Shown here piece by piece: positions 52,452-61,243 of a stretch of 64,000 bases of DNA. The stretch comes from G11 sp947167445. Its GTDB lineage: Bacteria > Bacillota > Clostridia > Lachnospirales > Lachnospiraceae. Position 1 is the stretch's first letter, and each line of letters starts with the position of its first letter. Under the pieces are notes generated by a model. The model was not told the origin of the DNA. It searched no databases and saw nothing but the letters and a program-made list of their open reading frames with translations. Where the stretch lies: assembly GCA_947167445.1 (NCBI GenBank), contig CAMVID010000004.1, forward strand, positions 1-64,000, in the 5' to 3' direction. The position numbers were made by a program, and so were the translations under genes.

Positions 52452-53594
52452 TTAATGACGTCTGTCCTTGCCGGTTTCTTTGTAATAGCGGGACTTGTCA
52501 ACATACATTATCTGCTCGGCTTTATTGACCAGGTCCAGAATGTTGCTTCCCTCTCCCACAGAGTAGCCCAAGGAAATAAATCTTCCACCATCATAAACTA
52601 ATGCCGCAAGGTCATTCATTCGTTTTGCGAAGGAATCCTCTGTGGCATTTTCTACTATGCACACAAACTCATCTCCGCTTACTCTGAACACTTTTCCGTC
52701 GGGGAATGCGTTTCTCAAAGTCTCGGCAGCTTTAATTATGAGTTTGTCGCCGGCTTCGTGCCCTATATGGTCGTTGGTTTCCTTAAGGGAATTTACATCT
52801 GCAAAAACCGCTGCAACCTCTCCTTCGAAGGAATGGCTGCCAATGTAAACCTGATAGCCTCTCCTGTTGCCAAGACCCGTCAGAATGTCATTTACCGCCA
52901 ATTTGTTGTAAAGTTCAGCGTTGGAAGTTGCTTCCGCAATAATTCTTGACTGGACAATAACATATACAACCGCAAGGGAAACTGCTGCTCCCACGAACCC
53001 GTTTCTTACATCTGCCGCATGCTGACCCAGTATTATGAAGGACAAAAACGGCACAATTACAAAGAGTGACGTAACTGCAGGGCTGGTTATACCAAATGCC
53101 TTGTGGTATCGTATAAAGACTACAACCGTAGCAATAAAGCAAACCGCGCCGGCAATCTTACTGTAAGGATTCCAGGGGCCGTTCGCAAAGGTTCCATCCA
53201 CTAGAGTAAAAAGTTTCCCGGTAATTGCTCCGACTGTCACAAAACACGTGTCCAGCACACACAAAACAGTAATCGAATAGGGAAAAGCCTTGGGAAATTT
53301 CCTGTCAGTTTGAGTAATAAGATAATAGAAATAGAAGGCATAAAATGTCATGACACAGTCAATAAGAATGTATCCCAAGAGAGTAAATATAAACGTTGCG
53401 GTGGCATACCGGCTTTGTCCGTTGAGGGCCTGACCCGCCATCTCGGCAAGCAGTCCTGCAAGGCACGCCCACATACAATAGCGGAAATGTCTGGTAAGCC
53501 TTATTGCATCCTCGGGAACCTGGTAAAGGCCAATAATAATTATAAAGATGAACAGCGCTGAAATCAGGTTTACAAATACTATGACGGAATTCAT
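52452..53594 (-). CDS. Membrane diguanylate cyclase (GGDEF family, SGDEF variant)
   Basis: A 380-residue protein with about seven membrane helices (residues 5-215) and a C-terminal GGDEF domain. The domain has NDILTGLGNRRGY (start near 235), the Mg site FADVNSLKETND, and the active loop FRVSGDEFVCIV near residue 308, where the first Gly of GGDEF is Ser. Other substrate residues look normal; SGDEF proteins may still be active. No RxxD inhibitory site was found. It would make c-di-GMP in opposition to the two HD-GYP proteins encoded downstream. Confidence 0.9.
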   Translation of the reverse strand: MNSVIVFVNLISALFIFIIIIGLYQVPEDAIRLTRHFRYCMWACLAGLLAEMAGQALNGQSRYATATFIFTLLGYILIDCVMTFYAFYFYYLITQTDRKFPKAFPYSITVLCVLDTCFVTVGAITGKLFTLVDGTFANGPWNPYSKIAGAVCFIATVVVFIRYHKAFGITSPAVTSLFVIVPFLSFIILGQHAADVRNGFVGAAVSLAVVYVIVQSRIIAEATSNAELYNKLAVNDILTGLGNRRGYQVYIGSHSFEGEVAAVFADVNSLKETNDHIGHEAGDKLIIKAAETLRNAFPDGKVFRVSGDEFVCIVENATEDSFAKRMNDLAALVYDGGRFISLGYSVGEGSNILDLVNKAEQIMYVDKSRYYKETGKDRRH

Positions 53595-53662
53595 CAGATC
53601 CTCTTTCTCTCCCCGGGTGGTACTATTCTACTATTTTACCTTATTTGGAATACATAGGCAAC

Positions 53663-53704
53663 AAAAAAAGGTGCAATTTGGGGACTGTCCCCAATCTGCA
53701 CCTT
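53663..53704 (-). terminator. Dispersed palindrome, copy C, serving as terminator of the PHP-HAD gene
   Basis: Sixteen-base arms (53668-53683 and 53689-53704, two mismatches) around ACTGT; arm AAGGTGCAATTTGGGG. On the minus strand it is followed by seven T, six bases after the PHP-HAD stop, so a repeat-family copy doubles as an intrinsic terminator. Confidence 0.8.
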
Positions 53705-53710
53705 ATATCT

Positions 53711-55345
53711 CTAAATAGAATCAAACAATGGTTTCAGCGCATCGTGGCTGGCATCATCTTTGGTAATTACATCCGCTGCAGCCTTGGCCTCAGCTGTTGC
53801 ATTTGCCACAGCAACGCCACATCCCGCGGCCTTAATCATGTCGATATCGTTCTCCTGATCACCGCAGGCGTAGGTCCTTCCAAGAGGAATGTGGTTAAGC
53901 CTGCAGAAGGCCTTTATTCCGTTACCCTTGCCGGCCTTAACGGAAAGAACCTCCATGTATCTGTCGTTGGAGAAAATGCCCTGAAGCCTGTCACCCATAT
54001 TTTCATGAATCCAGGTCCTGAAGGCTTCAAGCTTCGGCTTATTGTTAAGGTCGATGCACATCAGCTTCAGTGCGCCGTCCTTTAATTCGTCCGCAATATC
54101 ATCCACAAACTTAAGAGGCATGTGAACCTTTCTCGTGTAAAATCTGGTTTCCTCAGTCTCTTCTCTAAGGACTATATTGTCATCATCGTAGGAATGAACG
54201 TAGATACCCAGTTCATCGGCTTTCTTTATTACTTCTCTGATTTCCTCAGAGGTTAATTTGAATTCAATAACAGGTGTCTCTGTCTCCACATCAATGATCA
54301 GTGCCCCGTTGCTGCAGATAACCTTCATATCGGGCAAAACCATATCATTCTCAATGAAAGCATTAATTGTGCCCTTGTAAGGTCTTCCCGTGGTAGGCAC
54401 AAGGACGTTGCCTCTCTCAACGAATCCTCTGATTGAATCCTTCAAAGCATCGGAGAAAACGCATTTTTCATCAAAAAGCGTCCCGTCCATATCGGAAAAG
54501 ACATAGTATGCAAGGCACTTCTTAAGGTTATCAAGAATCTCATCAGGAATCTCAAGTGAGCCATGGCCCACTCCAAGGTCAATCTTAGGCTTGTTGGCAC
54601 CGTGGAAGTCTGAGCCTCCGGTTATCAGAAGGTCGTACTGTTTTGCCAGGGATTTAAGCTGCCTTATCTCCCCTGCCGTGTACTTGGAATATATGGTTTC
54701 AATGCCTATAAGTCCGGCCTCTTTAAGTTCTCCCACAAACTGCGAAAGCCTTGCGTCCGACATCTTGTACTGGAAGGGGTGGGCCAGAACCGGTATACCA
54801 CCAACCTCTGAGATAAGCTTAACAGCCTCAAAGGGTGTTATCTTTGTATCCTGAGGAACATAGCACCTTGCCTTATCACCTATATATCTTTCAAAGGCTT
54901 CCTCTCTGCTCTTAACATATCCCTTCTCTATAAGGTAAGCTGCGAAATGCGCCCTTGTAACAACTGCCCCCTTAAATCTTTCGGATATCTCCTCATAGGT
55001 AAATGGGCAGCCTGCCTCAGCAAGCTTTCCACACATCTTCACATTTCGTCTGTTCCTGGAAGCGACAAACTCTTTAATCTTCCCAAGAAGCTTCTCGCTC
55101 TTATAGTCCATGTAATACCCAAGGATATGAATATCTTTGCCATCAAGGTCCGTCGAGAACTCAATACCCGGTACTATCTCAATGGGTTTTCCCTTTGCAT
55201 ATTCTATAATCTCATCAAGCCCATCCACCGTATCATGGTCCGTCAAAGCAATTGCCTTTAACCCCTTTTCTACGGCATAGTCCACCAGCTCCTGAACCGT
55301 AAACGTTCCGTCCGAATATGTTGAATGTACATGCAAATCTATCAT
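53711..55345 (-). CDS. Fusion of a PHP-domain phosphoesterase and a Cof-type HAD phosphatase
   Basis: A 544-residue two-enzyme protein. Residues 1-278 are a PHP domain of the YciV/RNase AM type (MIDLHVHSTYSDG, ALTDHDTVDG, VPGIEFSTD, LAHPFQ, TGGSDFHG), with metal ligands intact; such proteins cleave 3',5'-nucleoside bisphosphates or 5' ends of short RNAs. Residues 282-544 are a Cof/HAD-IIB phosphatase (VFSDMDGTLFDE, PTTGRP, CSNGA, GNGIKAF, YACGDQENDIDMIKAAG), complete and in frame. The ribosome site GAGGAG lies just after the 136-base structured element. Normally these are separate genes. Confidence 0.9.
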   Translation of the reverse strand: MIDLHVHSTYSDGTFTVQELVDYAVEKGLKAIALTDHDTVDGLDEIIEYAKGKPIEIVPGIEFSTDLDGKDIHILGYYMDYKSEKLLGKIKEFVASRNRRNVKMCGKLAEAGCPFTYEEISERFKGAVVTRAHFAAYLIEKGYVKSREEAFERYIGDKARCYVPQDTKITPFEAVKLISEVGGIPVLAHPFQYKMSDARLSQFVGELKEAGLIGIETIYSKYTAGEIRQLKSLAKQYDLLITGGSDFHGANKPKIDLGVGHGSLEIPDEILDNLKKCLAYYVFSDMDGTLFDEKCVFSDALKDSIRGFVERGNVLVPTTGRPYKGTINAFIENDMVLPDMKVICSNGALIIDVETETPVIEFKLTSEEIREVIKKADELGIYVHSYDDDNIVLREETEETRFYTRKVHMPLKFVDDIADELKDGALKLMCIDLNNKPKLEAFRTWIHENMGDRLQGIFSNDRYMEVLSVKAGKGNGIKAFCRLNHIPLGRTYACGDQENDIDMIKAAGCGVAVANATAEAKAAADVITKDDASHDALKPLFDSI

Positions 55346-55372
55346 AGCAACTATGACTCCTCAATAAACCAA

Positions 55373-55508
55373 GGGCAGAGGCCAAATATTTTGCCCTCGG
55401 GGTACTTCGAAGGGCGTACCCACTTGGTGAGGTTTCTCACGAACCTAGTGGGGCTACGCCCGGAGGTAGCGCAAGCGGCCCCGCGGCAAACATATTTGGT
55501 CTCTGCCC
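55373..55508. repeat. 136-base structured palindromic element
   Basis: The ends pair over about 23 base pairs (55373-55395 with 55485-55508, one bulged base at 55491). Inside are nested dyads: 55398-55402 with 55479-55483, 55412-55418 with 55455-55461 (GGGCGTA/TACGCCC), 55419-55424 with 55447-55452, and a tip that can fold as GTGAG/CTCAC or AGGTT/AACCT. On the plus strand an outer pair is G-U where the minus strand has A-C. It fills the gap between the ABC-F stop and the PHP-HAD ribosome site. It could be a MITE-like repeat or a structured RNA; no known family is recognised. Confidence 0.75.
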
Positions 55509-55517
55509 GACATTTTG

Positions 55518-57155
55518 TTAGTTATCGTCGTCCTCGCGGTTAGCGGTGTATACGGTACGCTTACGTGCCATCTCATCGCTCTCGAGGTACTCATCGTAGG
55601 TTGTAATCTTATCCACCAGTGTTCCGTCAGGAAGGATCTCCATAATACGGTTGGCAGTGGTCTGCACAAACTGGTGGTCATGACATGAGAAAAGCTCGAC
55701 TCCGGGGAACTTAATGAGTCCGTTGTTAAGAGCTGTGATGGATTCCATGTCAAGGTGGTTTGTGGGCTCATCAAGGATGAGGCAGTTGGCACCGGAAATC
55801 ATCATCTTGGAAAGAAGGCATCTAACCTTTTCACCACCTGACAGGATTTTAACCTTCTTCACACCGTCATCACCTGCAAAAAGCATTCTTCCAAGGAAGC
55901 CTCTTACGTAGGTAACATCCTTAACAGGTGAATAACCTGTAAGCCAGTCAACGATGGTGTAGTCGTTGTCAAACTCATCTGTGGGATCCTTGGGGAAGTA
56001 TGCCTGGGATGTGGTTACGCCCCACTTGTATGTTCCTTCATCGGGCTCAATCTCGCCCATGAGAATCTTAAAGAGTGTGGTCTTGGCAAGCTCGTTTCCG
56101 CCTACAAAGGCAACCTTATCGTCGTGTCCTAAAATAAAGGAAACATTGTTAAGAACCTTCTCGCCGTTAATGGTCTTACTGATTCCCTCAACTGTAAGAA
56201 CCTCGTTACCAATCTCTCTGTCAGGTCTGAAATCAATATAAGGATACTTTCTGCTTGAAGGACGAATGTCGTCAAGCTCGATTTTCTCAAGAGCTCTCTT
56301 TCTTGCTGTAGCCTGCTTGGATTTGGAAGCGTTAGCGGAGAATCTGGAGATGAACTCCTGTAACTCCTTGATTTTCTCTTCCTTCTTACGGTTAGCTTCC
56401 TTCATCTGACGAATAAGGAGCTGGCTGGACTCATACCAGAAGTCATAGTTTCCGGCATAGAGCTGAATCTTGCCGTAGTCAATATCCGCAGTATGTGTGC
56501 AGACTTTGTTTAAGAAGTATCTGTCGTGGGAAACCACGATTACAGTATTCTCAAAGTTAATGAGGAACTCCTCAAGCCATGCGATGGCATCCAAATCAAG
56601 GTGGTTGGTAGGCTCATCCAGTAAGAGGATGTCGGGGTTACCGAAAAGTGCCTTTGCAAGGAGAACTTTAACCTTAAGGCTGCCGTCAAGCTCGGACATA
56701 AGCTGATAGTGGAATTCTGTATCAACTCCAAGACCGTTTAAAAGCATTGCTGCATTACTCTCTGCTTCCCATCCGTCCATCTCAGCAAACTCAGCCTCAA
56801 GTTCACTTGCCTTGATACCGTCCTCGTCTGTGAAATCTTCCTTTGCGTAGATTGCATCCTTCTCTTTCATTACCTGATACAATCTCTCATTACCCATGAT
56901 AACTACGTCCATTACGGGGTAAGCGTCATATTTGAAGTGGTCCTGCTCAAGTACTGACATTCTCTGTCCGGGTGTCATTGAAACATCGCCGGATGTGGTC
57001 TCCAACTTTCCTGAAAGGATCTTTAAGAATGTAGATTTACCTGCGCCGTTGGCACCGATAAGCCCGTAGCAGTTTCCTTCCGTAAATTTGATATTAACAT
57101 CCTCAAAAAGGGCCTTTTTACCGAATCTGAGGGTTACATTATTAGCTTGAATCAT
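55518..57155 (-). CDS. ABC-F ATPase, YkpA/YbiT type
   Basis: A 545-residue soluble protein with two ABC domains and no membrane part. Domain 1 has GANGAGKSTFLK and LLLDEPTNHLDLDAI; the linker has the SANASKSKQATARKRALEKI motif; domain 2 has the family-typical altered Walker A VGGNELAKTTLF and CLILDEPTNHLDMESI. Length and the opening MIQANNVTLRFGKKALFEDV match YkpA/YbiT ABC-F proteins, which act at the ribosomal E site and are not resistance factors as such. Its transcripts would run into the structured element at 55373-55508. Confidence 0.93.
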   Translation of the reverse strand: MIQANNVTLRFGKKALFEDVNIKFTEGNCYGLIGANGAGKSTFLKILSGKLETTSGDVSMTPGQRMSVLEQDHFKYDAYPVMDVVIMGNERLYQVMKEKDAIYAKEDFTDEDGIKASELEAEFAEMDGWEAESNAAMLLNGLGVDTEFHYQLMSELDGSLKVKVLLAKALFGNPDILLLDEPTNHLDLDAIAWLEEFLINFENTVIVVSHDRYFLNKVCTHTADIDYGKIQLYAGNYDFWYESSQLLIRQMKEANRKKEEKIKELQEFISRFSANASKSKQATARKRALEKIELDDIRPSSRKYPYIDFRPDREIGNEVLTVEGISKTINGEKVLNNVSFILGHDDKVAFVGGNELAKTTLFKILMGEIEPDEGTYKWGVTTSQAYFPKDPTDEFDNDYTIVDWLTGYSPVKDVTYVRGFLGRMLFAGDDGVKKVKILSGGEKVRCLLSKMMISGANCLILDEPTNHLDMESITALNNGLIKFPGVELFSCHDHQFVQTTANRIMEILPDGTLVDKITTYDEYLESDEMARKRTVYTANREDDDN

Positions 57156-57262
57156 ATTTTTTCCTTCTTATGTTTATGTATATCCGTTTACAGTCACGAT
57201 TACCATTTTACCGAAAAAGCACACATTGTCAAGGTTATAAAGCAACAATGGGCATAATAAGA

Positions 57263-57291
57263 GGCATGACTTCGTAACTTGAAATCATGCC
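57263..57291 (-). terminator. Hairpin after thrH
   Basis: Eleven-base arms (57263-57273 and 57281-57291, one wobble) with a seven-base loop, nine bases after the thrH stop; the minus-strand tail TCTTATT is a weak U tract. Confidence 0.5.
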
Positions 57292-57299
57292 CCAATGTA

Positions 57300-57902
57300 T
57301 TACTTCAGTTCCTTAACAATGGCATTATAAAGATCATCATACTCTTCAAAAGCAGGTAACTCAGGGAAATCAGCCTTAATCTTATCAGTGGTTCTGAAGA
57401 GGAAGCCTGCCTTTCCTGCCTTAATCATATCAAGGTCGTTGTAGCTGTCGCCGCTGGCGATGGTGTCGTAACCTATGGATTGAAGAGCCTTGACTGTTGT
57501 AAGCTTTGACTTCTCGCAGCGCATTTTAAAACCGGTTACTTCTCCGTTATCCGCAACCTCTAAAGTATTGCAGAAGATTGTAGGCCAGCCAAGCTTCTCC
57601 ATAAGGGGAGTTGCAAACTGAGTAAAGGTATCGCTTATGATGATAACCTGAGTCTTGGCTCTAAGTTTATCAAGGAACTCCTTTGCTCCGGGAAGGGGAT
57701 CGATACCTCTTATGGTATCCTGAATCTCCTTAAGGCCTAAGCCATGTTCCTTTAAGATGCCGATACGCCACTTCATTAACTTGTCGTAATCGGGCTCATC
57801 CCTTGTGGTTCTTTTAAGTTCAGGAATTCCACTCGCCTCGGAAAAAGCAATCCAGATCTCCGGTACAAGAACTCCCTCCAAATCCAAACAAACTATATTC
57901 AT
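57300..57902 (-). CDS. thrH: HAD phosphatase ThrH (phosphoserine phosphatase / homoserine phosphotransferase)
   Basis: A 200-residue HAD enzyme. The opening CLDLEGVLVPEIWIAF is the ThrH form of the DxD motif, and IISDTFTQF, the Lys region FKMRCEKSKL and GDSYNDLDMI are the remaining HAD motifs. Pseudomonas ThrH removes phosphate from phosphoserine and can pass it to homoserine, linking serine and threonine synthesis. Length (about 200-205) agrees. Monocistronic between an aldo/keto reductase and ABC-F gene. Confidence 0.92.
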   Translation of the reverse strand: MNIVCLDLEGVLVPEIWIAFSEASGIPELKRTTRDEPDYDKLMKWRIGILKEHGLGLKEIQDTIRGIDPLPGAKEFLDKLRAKTQVIIISDTFTQFATPLMEKLGWPTIFCNTLEVADNGEVTGFKMRCEKSKLTTVKALQSIGYDTIASGDSYNDLDMIKAGKAGFLFRTTDKIKADFPELPAFEEYDDLYNAIVKELK

Positions 57903-57982
57903 ATTGATCTCCTCGTGATACTATTCAAAATCCGTATATATATTACACTATTTCGAATAATATTGCGATATGGTTTTTCATT

Positions 57983-59164
57983 CTAATACTTGAAAAGAAT
58001 CTTAACGCCCCAGGCTGCAATCTTGTAGATTGGCGTCTCCATACGCTTCTGAACCTTCTTAAGTTCCTCACGTATCTTGATTCCCTGAGGACAGTGCTGC
58101 TCACACTTGCCGCACTCGATGCATCTTCCTGCGTTAGTGTGGTTCTTGCGCATTGTGGTGCACATCATGTACTCCTTAAGGGCAACGAAGTACTTATCCG
58201 TATATGAATGGTTATACGCTGCAAAGCATCCGGGAATATCCACTCCCTGAGGGCAGGGCTGGCAGTAACCGCAGCCGGTACATCCCACTTTGACGCTTTC
58301 GTTGATGGCATCAAGAACAGTCTTATACATTGCCATATCAGACTCGGTAAGGGAGCCTGCCGTTGCTTCTGAGGCGATTCGGACGTTTTCTTCAACCTGA
58401 GCTATATCGTTCATTCCGGAAAGCACAACGTTTACTTCAGGATGATTCCAAACCCATCTTAAGCCCCAATCTGCAGGGCTTCTCTTTACGTCAGCCTTCT
58501 CAAAGGCGTCCATTGCCTTGGCAGGGAGGTTATTAACCAGTCTTCCACCTCTTAAAGGCTCCATAATAATAATGGGGATATCCTTTTCGTTGGCATGCCT
58601 AATGCCCTCTATTCCGGCCTGTGAATGCTCATCCAGATAGTTAAACTGAACCTGGGCAAAATCCCAGTCATAGGCATCTATAAGCTCAATAAACTTAATG
58701 GAGCTTCCGTGGAAGGAAAAACCGATGTTTCTAATTATGCCCTTAGCCTTCTTATCCGCAATCCACTCTCTTATGCCAAGTTCGCAAAGTCTCTTAAAGC
58801 TTGCGGCATCGTTGAGCATGTGAAGGAGATAATAATCCACATAATCGGTCTTAAGACGTCTTAACTGCTCGGCAAAATATCTGTCAACATCCTCAATCTT
58901 TTTGATGTAATACTGTGGAAGTTTGGTGGCCACATTGATTTTGGAGCGGCAGTCGTATTTTTCCATAAACTTTCCGAGGCACTCTTCACATCCGTTGTAG
59001 ATATAGGCTGTATCGAAGTAGTTAACCCCCGCGTCAACCGCAAGTTTCATTTCCTTTTCAGCCTTCTCCTGGTCAATTGAACCGCCGGTTCTGGTGTAAC
59101 GCATACAACCGTATCCAAGGACGGAAAGCTTGTCACCATTCTTCTGATTTACTCTGTATTGCAT
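57983..59164 (-). CDS. Aldo/keto reductase with C-terminal dicluster ferredoxin domain
   Basis: A 393-residue protein. The AKR barrel (residues 1-280) has the N-terminal LGYGCMRYTR, the catalytic FDTAYIYNG (Asp, Tyr), and the Lys and His of the tetrad in KINVATKLP and YYLLHML. Near 298 and 351 are two 4Fe-4S motifs, CTGCGYCQPCPQGVDIP and CIECGKCEQHCPQGI. The iron-sulfur tail suggests electron delivery by ferredoxin rather than only NADPH. The subfamily is typical of strict anaerobes; its substrate is unknown. Confidence 0.92.
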   Translation of the reverse strand: MQYRVNQKNGDKLSVLGYGCMRYTRTGGSIDQEKAEKEMKLAVDAGVNYFDTAYIYNGCEECLGKFMEKYDCRSKINVATKLPQYYIKKIEDVDRYFAEQLRRLKTDYVDYYLLHMLNDAASFKRLCELGIREWIADKKAKGIIRNIGFSFHGSSIKFIELIDAYDWDFAQVQFNYLDEHSQAGIEGIRHANEKDIPIIIMEPLRGGRLVNNLPAKAMDAFEKADVKRSPADWGLRWVWNHPEVNVVLSGMNDIAQVEENVRIASEATAGSLTESDMAMYKTVLDAINESVKVGCTGCGYCQPCPQGVDIPGCFAAYNHSYTDKYFVALKEYMMCTTMRKNHTNAGRCIECGKCEQHCPQGIKIREELKKVQKRMETPIYKIAAWGVKILFKY

Positions 59165-59269
59165 ATTAGTCAGTGGCCTTTCTTTGTTTGCTTTGTTAAT
59201 TAGCTATGGTTAAAGTATATGTCACTGAGATTGATGTTGTATAGGTATAATTTTTTATAAGAGTTCCCG

Positions 59270-60046
59270 TTATTTTGGTGAGACTATGTTTACTGTGTTG
59301 TCCCCATAATCAATTCCGTTTCTTGTGAGGAACTCCTGAAGTCCCGGGTGGTCCTTGGGCTGTCTTAATACATTGGGATTATGAGCATCGCATCCCACTA
59401 CAAACCTGGGATTATATTCCTTTGCAAGTTTAAAGAATCTGTCCTTTGGATACCATCTGTTGTCAATAAAGCCGTAAACATTCACTTCAAGAGGGATGTT
59501 CAAATCAACAGCCGCTTCGCATATCTTTGACATATGGCGTCTGTATACGTCATCGTCACCGGTAAAGTTTATAAGATCCGGGTGAGCAAGATATGTATAA
59601 AGGCCGGTTTTCATGCCTTCAATTGTAAGGTTAACGTATGCTTCAAGCCTCTCTTCGCTGTCAGTCTTGGTGCCCACATAGAAGCCTTCCACCTCGTCGG
59701 GAACATGGTGCTGTCCCTGAATAATATAGTCCAGGGGATACTTTCTAAGTTCCTTCATAAGCTTGTCAAAATACTTTGGAAAGTACTCCACCTCATAGCC
59801 TATGAGAATCTGAATCCTGTCCTTGTACTCTTCTCTTAGCTTCACAATGGTTTCCGTATAATCGGGGATTTCATCCATTCCCATCCTGATGCCTGATGTC
59901 ACTCCTTCAGGATAGGGCCAGGGGGTGTGATCCGAAAACCCAAGAATCTTGAATCCGTTTGCGATGGCAGCCTCGATATATTCCCTTTCACTTCCCACGG
60001 CGTGTTTGCAGCGCACTGTGTGGGTGTGGTAATTCGCTAACATCAT
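59270..60046 (-). CDS. PHP-family histidinol-phosphatase-like protein (HisK/HisJ)
   Basis: A 258-residue PHP hydrolase. Metal-binding motifs ANYHTHTVRCKHA, GFSDHTPWP, IGYEVEYFP, YIIQGQHHV, AHPDLI and VVGCDAHNP are all present. HisK removes phosphate from L-histidinol phosphate in histidine synthesis. No other his gene is near, so a broader phosphoesterase role is possible. The start is the ATGATG at 60046 with AGGCAGAAAAAG upstream; a longer in-frame reading adds 16 residues that overlap a terminator zone. Confidence 0.85.
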   Translation of the reverse strand: MMLANYHTHTVRCKHAVGSEREYIEAAIANGFKILGFSDHTPWPYPEGVTSGIRMGMDEIPDYTETIVKLREEYKDRIQILIGYEVEYFPKYFDKLMKELRKYPLDYIIQGQHHVPDEVEGFYVGTKTDSEERLEAYVNLTIEGMKTGLYTYLAHPDLINFTGDDDVYRRHMSKICEAAVDLNIPLEVNVYGFIDNRWYPKDRFFKLAKEYNPRFVVGCDAHNPNVLRQPKDHPGLQEFLTRNGIDYGDNTVNIVSPK

Positions 60047-60090
60047 ATCTTTTTCTGCCTTTCTATAAATTAATAAACACCGTAAATAAT

Positions 60091-60120
60091 ACAACCTTGC
60101 CTTATGAAAGGCAAGGTTGT
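60091..60120 (-). terminator. Hairpin after the TraX gene
   Basis: Perfect 13-base arms (60091-60103 and 60108-60120) around ATGA, five bases after the TraX stop; the minus-strand tail is ATTATTT, a short U-rich tract. Confidence 0.7.
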
Positions 60121-60124
60121 AATT

Positions 60125-61135
60125 TTAGAATCCTAACGAAAATGTTGTAAAGCCAACCAGCAATGTCAAAAGATAAATCAAACCGATGTGCACAGGATAG
60201 AATGCGTAGAAGAAATACTTGTTCATCTTCTTTCCGCGTTCGCCGTTGTACTTTGAAATCGGAATCATCATTAAGAAAGCGAAAGCTTCAAGGGGCGACA
60301 TAAGTGTAAGCAGTCCGCATCCCCATCCGAAGGCTTTCTTCCTTGAGTTCCTTAACAAATACATGATAACAATTGTAATAACACCAAAGTCTGCATAATC
60401 CGTCTTGAGGAAATAAGCAATTGCCGCAAAAACTGCTATGGGAAGTACAGTAAAGGTGAAGCGGTTCTTTGCTGCGGCATCATATTTTGCCCCAAGAACA
60501 GCCATCACGATCAAACCGATAACTGCACCGATTCCGGTCACAATCAGCTGGTTCCCATAAAGAATCGTGGTGAACATGGAAAAAAGTCCCGCTTCGCTGA
60601 GCTCAAAGCCAACTATGGCTCCAAGAATGGCTCCCGCCACATAGTATAAGGGAACCAGTTTAGGTGACCACTGTCTCTTCTCTCCAAGCTCGCTTATACA
60701 CCAAAGGCAAAGAAGACCCAAAAGCAGGGTGAAGAATACATTCTGATAATGCACGTAGAATAAACTTCTTGCAAAACCAAGGTTAAAAGGCAGTTCGGAA
60801 ATCAAAGCGAATATTCCAAGGTTTAATGCATACTTCTTTACACTTCTTGTGTGCATAAAACCTTCAACAAGAAGGAATGCAAATATGGGGAATCCGAATC
60901 TTCCTATGGCTCGCATCACAAGCATGATAAGACTTCCATACATAAGACCCGGATGTTTCATTAGCTCTGCGGGATTTCCTATAGCCTCCGGATACCTCAG
61001 GGTCATTTCATTCAAATAACACTCTAAAAAAATGGCTGCAAAGTGATCAATAAACATTGCCACTATTGCAATAATCTTAAGGGTCGTTCCCGTAACGCCC
61101 TTCTTAGGCATAGCCTCCATTGTCATCTCTGTCAT
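60125..61135 (-). CDS. TraX-family membrane protein
   Basis: A 336-residue polytopic protein with about ten helices. The opening GTTLKIIAIVAMFIDHFAAIF with a His after the first helix, and GRFGFPIFAFLLVEGFMHTRS, are the diagnostic TraX segments. TraX of F plasmids acetylates the pilin N-terminus; chromosomal TraX of Firmicutes is a distant relative of acyltransferase 3 proteins and its substrate is unknown. Preceded by a good promoter and followed by a hairpin, so monocistronic. Confidence 0.88.
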   Translation of the reverse strand: MTEMTMEAMPKKGVTGTTLKIIAIVAMFIDHFAAIFLECYLNEMTLRYPEAIGNPAELMKHPGLMYGSLIMLVMRAIGRFGFPIFAFLLVEGFMHTRSVKKYALNLGIFALISELPFNLGFARSLFYVHYQNVFFTLLLGLLCLWCISELGEKRQWSPKLVPLYYVAGAILGAIVGFELSEAGLFSMFTTILYGNQLIVTGIGAVIGLIVMAVLGAKYDAAAKNRFTFTVLPIAVFAAIAYFLKTDYADFGVITIVIMYLLRNSRKKAFGWGCGLLTLMSPLEAFAFLMMIPISKYNGERGKKMNKYFFYAFYPVHIGLIYLLTLLVGFTTFSLGF

Positions 61136-61174
61136 CTTTTCTCTCTCCTAAAATATGCGTTTTCAACTTTATTC

Positions 61175-61203
61175 ATCGTATATTTTCCATTTTCCTCTGT
61201 CAA
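61175..61203 (-). promoter_or_regulatory. Promoter of the TraX gene
   Basis: Minus-strand TTGACA (61198-61203), 17-base spacer, TACGAT (61175-61180); start codon about 40 bases on, preceded by TAGGAGAG. Confidence 0.7.
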
Positions 61204-61243
61204 CAAAGAAAAAACTCATATTTTATAAAGAAAATATAAAGAA

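Noticed and set aside
56020..56120. Second Walker A of the ABC-F protein (GGNELAKTT) looked damaged
   Set aside because: This form is normal for the YkpA/YbiT branch, so it is not a defect.
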